Below are positions 49,968 through 59,624 of a DNA stretch of 64,000 bases, in pieces. The position numbers and the translations under genes were made by a program. The stretch's first letter is position 1. Each line of letters starts with the position of its first letter. Origin of the DNA: Nosema muscidifuracis (taxonomy: Eukaryota; Microsporidia; Nosematidae); NCBI GenBank assembly GCA_028335825.1, contig JAIOKI010000002.1, forward strand, positions 806,001-870,000, given 5' to 3'. Below the pieces are notes generated by a model. The model was not told where the DNA came from and made no database searches. It saw only the letters and a list, made by a program, of their open reading frames with translations.

Positions 49968-52463
49968 ATGAAAATTTCGATTTTATATCTGACGAGTTTA
50001 CTTTGTAAGTCAACAAAAAAAATACTTAGTAGCACTATTATACCTTCACATTACGAACTGGAATTTGTTATTAAACCTGACAGTTTTGAAGGTTTAACCA
50101 AAATTAAAATATCAAGTAAAGTTAAAACAAAAACAATTAGAATAAATGCTCAAAATTTAGAAGCTGTAGATACTTATTTGTTGGATGAGTATGAGAAGTA
50201 TAAGGGATCTGTAAGTATTTTACCAGATATATTCGAAATAAATTTTGAAAAATCAATAACACCCCACAAAGACTATGTTTTGGTTATTGCTTATAGAGGA
50301 AAATATTCTGATCAAATGGATGGTATTTATAAAAGTAACTACAATGGTAAAACATTATATTCCACACATTTTGAAGCAACATCCGCTAGAAAAGCCTTTC
50401 CTTGTTTTGACCAGCCTGATATGAAAGCTACTTTTACAATTAAAATTACAGCACCAGAAGAAAACACTGTACTTTCTAATACATCTTTAAATGAGAAGAA
50501 AGGAAATACATTCACATTTAATACAACTAAATCTATGTCTACATATTTAGTAGCCTTTGTAGTAGGAAAACTTGAGTATATCCAAGTTACTACTAAAGGA
50601 AATATACCTATAAGAGTTTACTCAGATAAATCTGATATCGAAATGGGTCAATTATCTTTAGAAGTCGCTAAATATACTCTAGATTTCTTTGAAAAATATT
50701 TTGAAATAGATTATCCTTTTCCAAAATTAGATTTGATAGCTATACCTGAATTTGCAATGGGGGCTATGGAAAATTGGGGATTAGTTACATTTAGAAAGAC
50801 TTCTCTTTTGTATAATGAAAAAACTGATGCGACTAGTGCAAAATTAATAGTAATAGAGACAGTATGCCATGAATTAGCACATATGTGGTTCGGAAACCTT
50901 GTAACAATGAGGTGGTGGAATGATTTATGGCTTAATGAAGGATTCGCCACATGGGCTGCTAGTATGGCTGTATATAATCTTCCAACAGATCTTATTGATT
51001 TTGATGTATGGCTCAATTTTATAAATGAAGATCTTGAAGTTGGAATGGAATACGACGCACTGCATATTTCGCACCCAATTGCTGTCAATGTGAATAACCC
51101 AGATGAAATTAATCAAATATTTGATCAGATTTCATATAATAAAGGAGCTTCATTAATCAGAATGATAGAAGATTTTGTAGGGCATGAAACATTTAGACAA
51201 GGAATTAGAGCTTATTTGAAGTATTTCGCATATGAAAATGCTGAATCTAATGATTTGTTTGAATTCCAAAAGAATCCTGAAATTATATCTATACTGGCAA
51301 ATTCTTGGATAAAAAAAGAAGGATTTCCATTAATTACGGTTAAAGAAGTAGATGATAATTTGCAAATTTCTCAAACAAGATTTCTTACTGGTAAGAACAC
51401 TGATGATGATAAAAAATGGATAGTTCCTATTAGAATAAAATTTCAAAATGATGAATCAGATGTTTTGTTATTAACAGAAAAATCAATGACTATTCCCAAA
51501 TCAAAGGATATTTACAAACTTAATGTATCTAATGTCGGACTATTTAGGACACTTTATTCAAAGGAGGTTTTTGAAAAGATTTTTGATTTCTATCAGGATG
51601 ACAAAGAAAGATTAAATTTAGTTAATGATCTTTTTGCGCTTGGATTTGGTGATTATATCGATATGAAGTGGGTTGTAAATCTTTTTAGAAATAGGAAGAA
51701 TAAATATTCATACGAAATATTGAAATCTATTTTATCAAATCTAAGACAACTTTGTCAAATCTATTATGATGATGCTGATAATTTAGCTTATATTAAAGAA
51801 GTAATTAACAATATTTTAATGGACTACATAGAAGAATTTGATTTGGAGAAAAAAGGAGGTTCTGTTTCTGATAGACTTCTAAATGGAATAGTTCTCTCTA
51901 ATAGTCTCTTTGTAGGTAACAAAGAAATTATTTCCAAGTTAGAGAAATATTATGATTCCTTCAAATCTGGAATTTTAAATATTTGTCCTGATTATACTTT
52001 TTCTATGTTAAGTTCTGTAGTTGATGATAATCTTCAAGAAGTTATAAATTTAGCTAAGACAGCCAAATTATCAAATATTAAATTAATGGCCATAAGAGCA
52101 CTTGGTACAGTTAAGAATATTGATAATTTAAATACGGTACTTAATAAGTATACAGAATTAGATAGACAAGACATAAGTTTCTTCTTTTTAGGACTTTCTA
52201 ATAATCTCAAGTATAAGAATATGATAATCAATCATTTTATAAATAACTATGAGAGTATTAAGACTTTTATTAAAAATGATAGTATATTAAATTCTTCAAT
52301 GAGTCATTTAATATGTGGAATATCTAATCCAGATTTGGTAAGCAGCATTAAGCATTTTTTAGATAATCTGAAGAATGAAGGAAATAATAGAACAATTAAG
52401 AAAATATTAGAAACCAATCAAATATATCAAGATTTTAGAAAGAAATATCCAAAGATATATTAA
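49968..52463 (+). CDS. M1-family zinc aminopeptidase
   Basis: This encodes 831 aa, the expected length. It removes N-terminal residues from peptides. The exopeptidase motif GAMENWGLVTFR (about residue 263-274) and zinc site HELAHMWFGN with downstream NEG (LNEGFATW) are intact; Tyr of ISYNKGASLIRM is the transition-state residue. The N-terminal beta domain has PSHYELEFVI and SARKAFPCFDQPDMKATF. The ERAP-like helical C-terminus spans about 530-830. The first 15 residues are hydrophobic and may be a signal peptide; if so it is in the secretory pathway, otherwise cytosolic. No C-run before the ATG, so the start is less certain. Confidence 0.93.
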   Translation: MKISILYLTSLLCKSTKKILSSTIIPSHYELEFVIKPDSFEGLTKIKISSKVKTKTIRINAQNLEAVDTYLLDEYEKYKGSVSILPDIFEINFEKSITPHKDYVLVIAYRGKYSDQMDGIYKSNYNGKTLYSTHFEATSARKAFPCFDQPDMKATFTIKITAPEENTVLSNTSLNEKKGNTFTFNTTKSMSTYLVAFVVGKLEYIQVTTKGNIPIRVYSDKSDIEMGQLSLEVAKYTLDFFEKYFEIDYPFPKLDLIAIPEFAMGAMENWGLVTFRKTSLLYNEKTDATSAKLIVIETVCHELAHMWFGNLVTMRWWNDLWLNEGFATWAASMAVYNLPTDLIDFDVWLNFINEDLEVGMEYDALHISHPIAVNVNNPDEINQIFDQISYNKGASLIRMIEDFVGHETFRQGIRAYLKYFAYENAESNDLFEFQKNPEIISILANSWIKKEGFPLITVKEVDDNLQISQTRFLTGKNTDDDKKWIVPIRIKFQNDESDVLLLTEKSMTIPKSKDIYKLNVSNVGLFRTLYSKEVFEKIFDFYQDDKERLNLVNDLFALGFGDYIDMKWVVNLFRNRKNKYSYEILKSILSNLRQLCQIYYDDADNLAYIKEVINNILMDYIEEFDLEKKGGSVSDRLLNGIVLSNSLFVGNKEIISKLEKYYDSFKSGILNICPDYTFSMLSSVVDDNLQEVINLAKTAKLSNIKLMAIRALGTVKNIDNLNTVLNKYTELDRQDISFFFLGLSNNLKYKNMIINHFINNYESIKTFIKNDSILNSSMSHLICGISNPDLVSSIKHFLDNLKNEGNNRTIKKILETNQIYQDFRKKYPKIY

Positions 52464-52666
52464 ATTTTTCAGTTTACTTTTACTATCTTTTATATATACA
52501 AAGAAAAACGATCATTTTTTTAAAGTATCCACTTTTTTGATATTATTAATTTGATTTTTTCTTTATTGCAAAGCCTTTTTATATGACCAAATTTTGAATG
52601 TATATTTTTTATTAATAATTCAAATTTATTCATGTTTTTCATATTTTTAAACAGTATACCAAAAAA

Positions 52667-52926
52667 TTATATTATCATCTCTTTGTAATTTTTAATAATT
52701 ATATTGGCTTCTCTTTGTATTTTTAATAATTATATTATCTTCTCTTTGTATTTTTAATAATTATATTATCGTCTCTTTGTAATTTTTAATAATTATATTG
52801 GCTTCTCTTTGTATTTTTTAATAATTATATTGGCTTCTCTTTGTATTTTTTAATAATTATATTGGCTTCTCTTTGTATTTTTTAATAATTATATTATCGT
52901 CTCTTTGTATTTTTTAATAATTCCAT
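52667..52926. repeat. 31-32-bp tandem repeat ending at the DPH4 promoter
   Basis: Eight copies of ctctttgtatttttaataattatattggctt start at 52679, 52711, 52742, 52773, 52805, 52837, 52869 and 52901. The array ends about 24 bp before the CCCC of DPH4, so it replaces most of the gene's upstream sequence. Confidence 0.9.
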
Positions 52927-52949
52927 TCTCATTTGAAATATATTATTCA

Positions 52950-52953
52950 CCCC
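52950..52953 (+). promoter_or_regulatory. CCCC start-site motif of DPH4
   Basis: CCCCTCC shortly before the ATG at 52965 selects this start over the longer frame beginning at 52905. Confidence 0.6.
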
Positions 52954-52964
52954 TCCTGTTAAAT

Positions 52965-53297
52965 ATGTCTTTACATTTTTTACTTGGATTACCATACAAT
53001 ACAAATGATGATATTTTAGAGAAAACTTACAAAAAGAAGCTTGTTGAAACACATCCTGATAGAAGTAAGAAGGATACTAAAGATATCTACTATAGAATTA
53101 GAAAAGCATATGAAGATTATAAACAGAATCTTACCAATGAAAACTTCTTTCGGGAATGTTTTATACATGAAGTTGATACAATTATCTGTAGATGTGGTAC
53201 CACATTCGATAAGTCTAATATAGTATACGATAAAATTGAATGTGAAACTTGTTCTTGTTTTTTAGTTGTTACTAAAGATATAAAATTTATTTTATAG
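52965..53297 (+). CDS. DPH4: diphthamide-synthesis J-protein DPH4 (JJJ3)
   Basis: This encodes 110 aa from the ATG at 52965. A J domain (residues 1-60) has the HPD motif (VETHPDRSKK) and the flanking helices LYKKKL-type. A DPH-type zinc finger follows: CRCG at about 79-82 and CETCSC at about 97-102. This J plus CSL-zinc architecture is that of DPH4/JJJ3, which supplies Fe to the DPH1-DPH2 reaction on eEF2. The finger is compact and the protein shorter than yeast. Upstream of the start lies a 31-32-bp repeat array. Confidence 0.85.
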   Translation: MSLHFLLGLPYNTNDDILEKTYKKKLVETHPDRSKKDTKDIYYRIRKAYEDYKQNLTNENFFRECFIHEVDTIICRCGTTFDKSNIVYDKIECETCSCFLVVTKDIKFIL

Positions 53298-53381
53298 GCA
53301 AAAGTCTGAATTTGAAAAAATTTCCTTTTTTTTGTTTATTTTGTTAGAGATTATAAAAGTCTATTTTAGTGTAAACATTAC

Positions 53382-53852
53382 ATGATTTTTATATTCTTAT
53401 TTTTCAACATAGTATTATTGCATAGAGTACTTGATTATAGACACGGAAATAAAAGAAGAAACAGTGTAGTTACATACAATAAAATTAATATAGCTAATGA
53501 AAATCTGAAGAAGTTTTTGAGAAATGAACTTAATGAAGTCTTGCCACTTATAAGTGATCAATTAGATGATAAGTTTAGAAATAGAAATGTAGACCTAAAT
53601 AATTATAGAGATATTATTATGATATCTAAGCGTGTAAAACATAAAAGAGGAAAAAGAATGGTCGAATACACTATCAACGAAAAAATAGTACCAAAGTCTG
53701 ATATAATAGAAGAACCTGTAAAAAAAGATGGAAATAATCTTGCAATAATAATTTGCATTTCTATAATGTTCTTGGCTGGGCTTGGATATATTCTTTTTTT
53801 AAAACTGGTTAAGAGTTACAAATTTGCAGATTTTATGAAACTTAAGCAATAA
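53382..53852 (+). CDS. small signal-peptide plus transmembrane protein, unknown
   Basis: This encodes 156 aa. MIFIFLFFNIVLLHRV is an N-terminal signal sequence. A basic, Asn-rich loop of about 105 residues (KRRNSVVTYNK, KHKRGKRMVEY) is followed by a membrane span (LAIIICISIMFLAGLGYILF, about 120-140) and a 15-residue basic tail. No family recognised. No C-run before the ATG. It starts only 84 bp after DPH4 on the same strand. Confidence 0.6.
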   Translation: MIFIFLFFNIVLLHRVLDYRHGNKRRNSVVTYNKINIANENLKKFLRNELNEVLPLISDQLDDKFRNRNVDLNNYRDIIMISKRVKHKRGKRMVEYTINEKIVPKSDIIEEPVKKDGNNLAIIICISIMFLAGLGYILFLKLVKSYKFADFMKLKQ

Positions 53853-54301
53853 AATTTTATGCTTAAAAATTTATTTATAAACAAATATTTTCATGGGAAA
53901 CTTCATTTTTAGTCTTGAATAACATAAAAAGATTATCCATAATAATATAAAGGTTTAAAATTCAGCATTTATTTTTTTAAAGGTTTAAAAAAATAAAATC
54001 ATATTCTTAGAACTGAAAACTTTAGTTAATTATTTAATAAAATTAATTTAACTTAAATTATCTTAACTGTATTAATACATGAAGAAAGTGAAAATAGAGT
54101 TTTAATAATTAAAGAGGAGTTATATTGAGAAACCTTTTTAATTTATATATAACTCAGTTGAAACCAGATATATTTTTCTTGATAAGTAAAAGAAAGAGGT
54201 ATTGATCGTTGAATTATGAAAAAAAGTCTTGAAAATCTCAGAAAAGTAGAAATCGAGAAAAAACACAAAAATAACGACTTGTAAAATACATAAAATCTTA
54301 T
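53853..54301. other. AT-rich spacer between converging genes
   Basis: No repeat or frame of note. Confidence 0.5.
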
Positions 54302-55729
54302 TTATCCTATATTTAAAGATATTTGACCCAATCTAAACTTAAAAGCAATAATCCATTTGAGAAATTCTCCTACATTATCTAATTTAAAGAACCTGTATCC
54401 ATCATTCGTTTTAATACCGAAATTTAGACAATTTAATGTGATTTCTGCTCGGTAATTATCTTTCTGGAGTGATACTTTGTATCCAAAAGTTGATTCATCG
54501 ATACTATGTATGACTAAGTTCGTGATATCAACTAAGTCGATCTCAGCAGGAATATTCTCAGAATAACATGTGAAAAAACTCGTTTTCCCTTTTTTCTTAC
54601 AAAGATAAAGTCTACTTTGTAAAAGATCTAAAGAATATTTTCTTGTTAAAAATGAATTGGGATCTTCTGGATTTTCTATGTCTCCATTTCTTTCATTAGG
54701 TATGGTAGTTGATGTAATCTTATTAGATTTACTACTGTAGCATGAAAATAGATTTTCTCTTAAAGTTACCCAATTTTCTGTGTAGTAGCCTTTTGTACTT
54801 CTTTTTGATAATTTTCCTATAATTGTTCGATTTCTTAGATCAGTTAGTTTTAACACGTCATTCATATGTATTACAATATTATCAGTTTCAATTACAAATT
54901 TTCTAAGGGGAATATCCCCACCAGATCTTTTATTCTGTTGTATCGTTCTTTTTTCTGCTTCACTTATCAAGTCATATGTTTTCATTGTTCCATTATTTCG
55001 AAAAGGATCTTCATTGGATGAACTACTAGAGGAAACTTGACTAAGAGCACTTCTAATAGTTTTTTGAGGATTTGATTTATTCATAAATATTGTCGAATTA
55101 ATCACTGTCGTATTTATCTTGTAAGTTGATTTTTTATTGTCGAATACTTTTTTTTCTGGAAATCTTTCATGATAATTTATTTTAGGGGAGGATGTAGAAG
55201 AATTTCGTGTAAATGAAACACTCTCAACGCTGTAATTTTTAGAATTATAAAATCTTTTTGATTTAGAATCATTTTCTTCTTTAATTGATTCATTTAAATT
55301 TAAATCACTGTAAGATAATTTATCATTGTCTTCACATATTTTGCTCACTTCAATAGAAGAATTAACTAGATTTTCTTTGTGGCACAAATCTATGTCCTCC
55401 AAATCATCTTCAGAATTTTTAACCAGTTTAATTTTTCTAATTTGTTCATTTTTGATTTCTAAAGAATCAAAACAGATTTTATTTTCTAAAGTTTCTTCAG
55501 AGGATGACAAATATTTATCGTCATCTGTTAAATAAAAATTCATTATAGACGAAAAAGAGGAATCATCGTCATAAAGATGTTCAGAAAAAGGATGACTATC
55601 ATCCAAGTTTGAATCTTTCATGTATAAAATCCAGTCGTCTATAAATTTCATTTCATCATATGTTGATGAGTTGATTATTGTCTCTTCGACATTCAATTTA
55701 TTTATATCTAAATTCTCACTTTTGTTCAT
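54302..55729 (-). CDS. PH-domain-like protein with Ser-rich N-terminus
   Basis: This encodes 475 aa. Residues 1-270 are Ser/Asn/Asp-rich and look disordered (SSSSSNEDPF, SVSFTRNSSTSSPK), probably phosphorylated. The C-terminal ~180 residues form a PH-like fold: GKLSKRSTKGYYTENWVTLR opens it, then strand SRLYLCKKKGK, ATRIDL-like VDITNLVIHSID and the last helix EFLKWIIAFKFRLG with the conserved Trp. Function would be lipid or protein binding at a membrane. Family beyond PH is not recognised. No C-run at this ATG. Confidence 0.7.
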   Translation of the reverse strand: MNKSENLDINKLNVEETIINSSTYDEMKFIDDWILYMKDSNLDDSHPFSEHLYDDDSSFSSIMNFYLTDDDKYLSSSEETLENKICFDSLEIKNEQIRKIKLVKNSEDDLEDIDLCHKENLVNSSIEVSKICEDNDKLSYSDLNLNESIKEENDSKSKRFYNSKNYSVESVSFTRNSSTSSPKINYHERFPEKKVFDNKKSTYKINTTVINSTIFMNKSNPQKTIRSALSQVSSSSSSNEDPFRNNGTMKTYDLISEAEKRTIQQNKRSGGDIPLRKFVIETDNIVIHMNDVLKLTDLRNRTIIGKLSKRSTKGYYTENWVTLRENLFSCYSSKSNKITSTTIPNERNGDIENPEDPNSFLTRKYSLDLLQSRLYLCKKKGKTSFFTCYSENIPAEIDLVDITNLVIHSIDESTFGYKVSLQKDNYRAEITLNCLNFGIKTNDGYRFFKLDNVGEFLKWIIAFKFRLGQISLNIG

Positions 55730-55970
55730 GCATATTATATTTTTTTTATTTTATATAAAATTTCTCCTTAAATTAAAAAAAGAAATAAAGGGGAAACTTT
55801 AACGAACCTATTACCCTCTAAAATAAAAACTTAATTATAAAGTGTAAAAAAAATCATTCTAAATTTTAGACATTTTAGAAAAATGTTTTTATTTGATATC
55901 TTAAATACATTTTACCAATTATTAAAAATTTTCTAAATTTGATTTATTAAAATTCGTTTTTTACCCTCAA
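55730..55970. other. divergent spacer between PH and glutaredoxin genes
   Basis: Only the CCC at 55964-55966 of the glutaredoxin stands out. Confidence 0.5.
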
Positions 55971-56540
55971 ATGGAATATTTGAAAGAGGCAAATATGTTT
56001 TCTGAAATAGATTATTGTAACAAAGTAATATTCTTTGAAAATGAGCTCAAGACAGAAATTAATACAAATGATTTTATAAAAATTAATCTAAAAGATGAAT
56101 ATTTAAGAAAAGCTATTTTTGAAAGGTACAAATTGAAAGAATTACCTTCATTATTGTACTACAAAAAGTTGATCAATCCTTGCCAAGAAGAAATCGATAG
56201 GATAGAAAAAATTAAAGACGAATTAGTACAGAATGAGATCAATCGTATTATTAATAGTGGTAAGATAGTTTTATTTATGAAAGGTGATGTTTATAATCCT
56301 TATTGTCAATTTTCTAAAAAAGTCATAACAATTTTAAAAAATCATGATGTTGATTTATCATCTATAATTTATTATGATGTTTTAATGAATGATTATATGC
56401 GAGAAAGCATTAAAAAGTTTAATGAATGGCCAACATTCCCACAATTATTCATTGATGGGGAGTTTATAGGTGGATGTGATATCCTTAAAACTATGGAAGG
56501 AACTGACGAATTAAAAAAAATATTGAAGAATCATAACTGA
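55971..56540 (+). CDS. two-domain monothiol glutaredoxin (GRX3/4-like)
   Basis: This encodes 189 aa. An N-terminal degenerate thioredoxin-like half (residues 1-80) is followed by a glutaredoxin half (90-189) with KIVLFMKGD, the active site YCQFSKK (usual CGFS changed to CQFS), WPTFPQLFIDGEFIGG and DIL. The KG (glutathione binding), WP and GG.D landmarks of monothiol Grx are intact. Grx3/4 carry [2Fe-2S] clusters and signal cytosolic iron status. The single-domain Grx5 is the mitochondrial one, so this two-domain form is more likely cytosolic/nuclear. CCC at 55964-55966 supports the start. Confidence 0.83.
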   Translation: MEYLKEANMFSEIDYCNKVIFFENELKTEINTNDFIKINLKDEYLRKAIFERYKLKELPSLLYYKKLINPCQEEIDRIEKIKDELVQNEINRIINSGKIVLFMKGDVYNPYCQFSKKVITILKNHDVDLSSIIYYDVLMNDYMRESIKKFNEWPTFPQLFIDGEFIGGCDILKTMEGTDELKKILKNHN

Positions 56541-56636
56541 TTATTCAATTTATAATAAATTAAACAAACGTTAAATTATTGTTTTTTTTTTCTAACGTAA
56601 AGTACTTGTGTTAACATAAAAAAAACTTTTTTTTTA

Positions 56637-56640
56637 ACCC
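56637..56640 (+). promoter_or_regulatory. CCCC start-site motif of the 301-aa gene
   Basis: CCCC eight bases before the ATG at 56648. Confidence 0.5.
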
Positions 56641-56647
56641 CATAAAA

Positions 56648-57553
56648 ATGGATGAAAAATTAATAACCGATCTTAACAAGAAATTCGTAAAAAAGTGTGA
56701 AGATTATATCAAGCTTAATAAGCCTTTTACAGAGCTTATAAGATCATATAGGATGTATATAAATGATAATATACACGAAGATGATATTACTTTTGATATA
56801 ACAGAGGATTCACCATCGGAGATGACATCTCATTATATACAAAGTTCTGACGATGACGTATTAGAAAAAAACAAAAATATTTCTTTTAAAAATTATCGTT
56901 TGAGTGAGGATTCTGAATATAATGATCACAGATGTGGAAATTCAGAAATTTATAAGTTTTTAGTCAACTATTATGGTGTAGAATGCCCAGTGGTAAAAAA
57001 GACTTACAAAAAGAGAAAAGTTATAAAAAAAAGAGAAGAACAAAGCGGATTTGAATGGCCTTTTCTGGAACCTCCTACAAAACCAAGAACTGTATTTGAC
57101 AATGGTCCTACTAGAGAAGAAATAGGTGAGTATAATCGTAGAATATTTGCAGCATATACTGTGTATTTAGACAGTCAAAATAATATTATTCCTTATTATC
57201 ATAATCCTAATTTTTTTGATGATGATTCTGATGAAGAATCGTGCAAGGATTATTCTAATAATTTATATAAATCAGAGGTTGAAACTTTTATGTACAATGG
57301 ATTTGACTATATTTTTCAAGACAAATGCGTAGTCCGTATTTCTAAAGATTCAAATGGTGATCAGATTCTGAATGTTAGGGGTAAAAAATATAAGCAAGAA
57401 CTTCCAATTGACTCTTTTAAGCTGCATTATATAGAAAACGAACTTAAAATTGATCTTCTTAATCTTGATGATCTTACAATTTCTAGGTATTTATTTAGTG
57501 ATGATAAGCATTCACGTTCCTTCTATGAGTATTTTGATGTTCCTTGTGAATAA
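56648..57553 (+). CDS. acidic soluble protein, unknown
   Basis: This encodes 301 aa, without signal peptide or membrane span. An acidic N-terminal half (DDITFDITEDSP, SSDDDV) leads to a basic cluster (KKTYKKRKVIKKRE, about residues 117-131), a Pro-rich stretch (WPFLEPPTKPRTVFDNGPT) and a globular C-terminal part. The basic cluster may be a nuclear signal. No family recognised; I would call it a lineage-specific protein. Codon use is as in neighbours. Confidence 0.7.
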   Translation: MDEKLITDLNKKFVKKCEDYIKLNKPFTELIRSYRMYINDNIHEDDITFDITEDSPSEMTSHYIQSSDDDVLEKNKNISFKNYRLSEDSEYNDHRCGNSEIYKFLVNYYGVECPVVKKTYKKRKVIKKREEQSGFEWPFLEPPTKPRTVFDNGPTREEIGEYNRRIFAAYTVYLDSQNNIIPYYHNPNFFDDDSDEESCKDYSNNLYKSEVETFMYNGFDYIFQDKCVVRISKDSNGDQILNVRGKKYKQELPIDSFKLHYIENELKIDLLNLDDLTISRYLFSDDKHSRSFYEYFDVPCE

Positions 57554-58193
57554 ATGTGTAATTTATTATTGTTTATATTTATTTCATTTTATTAATATAA
57601 TAGCTGAGATTTTTATTTTCTCAGAACGGGAATGCGCTTTATTAGTAGGGGTTAGAAAATAAATAAGTTGTGTTTGTTTATCATAATTGAGAGTAAAGAT
57701 GTTAAATATATAATTTTAATTTTCATATATATGGAATAGGACATTTACGAACTGTAACAACTAACATAGAAACGAATTGGTCTAGATAATTGATTTGAAG
57801 CATACGTGTTTCAATAAAGCCTTTATATAGGCAGTCGAAGATAACGCATTCTCTTAAAAACTACAAGTGAATAGCACTGATTAAAAAATCAAAAGCTAAA
57901 TCAATTATAAATAAAAAACATACTTAATTTAAGTTTTTCTTTTTTATTGAAATAAATATCTTTAAATATCAACTATGGTACTTTTTTGTGATTAATTATT
58001 TTTTTATCAAAATGTAATCAAGTTTTTATCATATTTTGAAAAAAAGAATAATTAAGAAGTACTAAAATTATTAACAAATAATTAATTATTTATTATATTT
58101 TGAAAAAAAGAAATATTAAGAAGTACTAAAATTATTAATAAAAAATTAATTAATTTTTCTATATAAGTCAAAAATCAAACCCTTGCTAATAAA
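57554..58193. other. spacer with a GC-richer patch and a two-copy 64-bp direct repeat
   Basis: 57610-57870 is unusually rich in G/C for this window and holds the hairpin ctgaga...tctcag (57603-57623). No ORF of note is in the patch. At 58031 and 58095, two copies (spacing 64 bp) of atattttgaaaaaaagaa-attaagaagtactaaaattatt lie just upstream of the next gene. Confidence 0.5.
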
Positions 58194-59624
58194 ATGAATA
58201 CAATGAGGTTTTATCACATATTAATTCTGATATATTTTGAAGCTTCTCTTATGAGCATATTGGATGAAGATACTAAAGAAAGTATTCTAATTTGTGAAAT
58301 TTTACCAGAGACACAATTTCAACTGGTCGATCTTGGTAATATAGACGACAAAGAATTCGAAAGTGCGGGATTAGATTTAGATGTCAACTTCAACAAAAGA
58401 TTTGAACTAATTGATAGGCAACAGTATACTGAAGATAAAAATTCTTTAATGGAATATATTGATAGTATTTCATCTGTTAATGAAAATATGATACCTACTT
58501 TTAAAAATAACTTAACTGTTGATGAAGAAAGATATAATTCACATCCAAATTCAGAAATTATATCACATAATGAGTATTTTAAATTCAATACTCCGATATG
58601 CAATTTTTTATTTTCCGATTACAAGTTTGATATCAAATCTTTATTAACTCTCATTAACCATATCTCCAGTAGGGTATGCTATGCAAAAAAATATCATTTG
58701 GTCTTAAAGATACAAATTAACTGGATGAAACAATTTAAAATGTTATCATTCATATTTAATGTAGATGAATATATATTAAAAAGAGCTCAATCTTCCAATG
58801 TTTTAAAAGAGCCGATAAATTTGGAGGATTACAACTATGATTTGAAAGAATTTTTCTCAAATTTAAAATATGCTACTACATTTGATTTTAGCGTTATTAA
58901 TCTAAAAAGAATATCTATGTTGCATATTAAAGATATAGATTGGATAGAAAAACATTTGGATAAATTTATTTATGAGTATTTTATGTATTATGATTATGTT
59001 TACAACAAAAACAATGTTAGATTGATAAACGATGTTTCAGAATTTATATATTACAGCAAAGTTATTGAAAAAATATCTGAAGTGGGTCTAGTTTCCTTAA
59101 TAATGGCAAAAATAAATAGAATAAAATATCAAATAGATATAATAATACTATATAAATGCTTATTTGATATATTGACAAAAGTAAAAAATGAGAGTGTGGT
59201 AAAATGTTTAATCAAATTATTAATTCATTTAGTTATTTATTATGAAGAAAGTTATAGTTTCAGAAATAACTTTGGTTCTTATTTCTATAGAGATAGAACG
59301 AAATTTTTGCTAAATTGTTGTAATCTTCATCTTAGTAATATTTTATCATCTGCTCTTTTTAATATGACTACAAATATTCAAAAACTATACCTTGATTATT
59401 ATAATCGAAACCTTAGCTTTAGTAAATATAACTTAAGAAAATTATTAGCAATACATGCATTCTTATTTAATTTTATTACTGAAGTAGATTATCATAATTA
59501 CTACAATACAATTATTTGTATGTACAATTCTAATGATCCATATAATGAGGCAATATTTTCTATATCATTATCTAATATACAGACAGTTATAAAAATTTTA
59601 GAAGATAACAAAATTATCGAATAA
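58194..59624 (+). CDS. large secreted protein, unknown
   Basis: This encodes 476 aa. The first ~20 residues (MNTMRFYHILILIYFEASL) are a probable signal peptide, and no later membrane span is present. The mature protein is acidic at 21-110 and then predominantly helical (about 130-470), with many Tyr/Asn residues and Cys at about 137, 160, 325 and 400. No family recognised. Candidate secreted host-interface protein. CCC at 58180-58182 supports the start. Confidence 0.7.
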   Translation: MNTMRFYHILILIYFEASLMSILDEDTKESILICEILPETQFQLVDLGNIDDKEFESAGLDLDVNFNKRFELIDRQQYTEDKNSLMEYIDSISSVNENMIPTFKNNLTVDEERYNSHPNSEIISHNEYFKFNTPICNFLFSDYKFDIKSLLTLINHISSRVCYAKKYHLVLKIQINWMKQFKMLSFIFNVDEYILKRAQSSNVLKEPINLEDYNYDLKEFFSNLKYATTFDFSVINLKRISMLHIKDIDWIEKHLDKFIYEYFMYYDYVYNKNNVRLINDVSEFIYYSKVIEKISEVGLVSLIMAKINRIKYQIDIIILYKCLFDILTKVKNESVVKCLIKLLIHLVIYYEESYSFRNNFGSYFYRDRTKFLLNCCNLHLSNILSSALFNMTTNIQKLYLDYYNRNLSFSKYNLRKLLAIHAFLFNFITEVDYHNYYNTIICMYNSNDPYNEAIFSISLSNIQTVIKILEDNKIIE

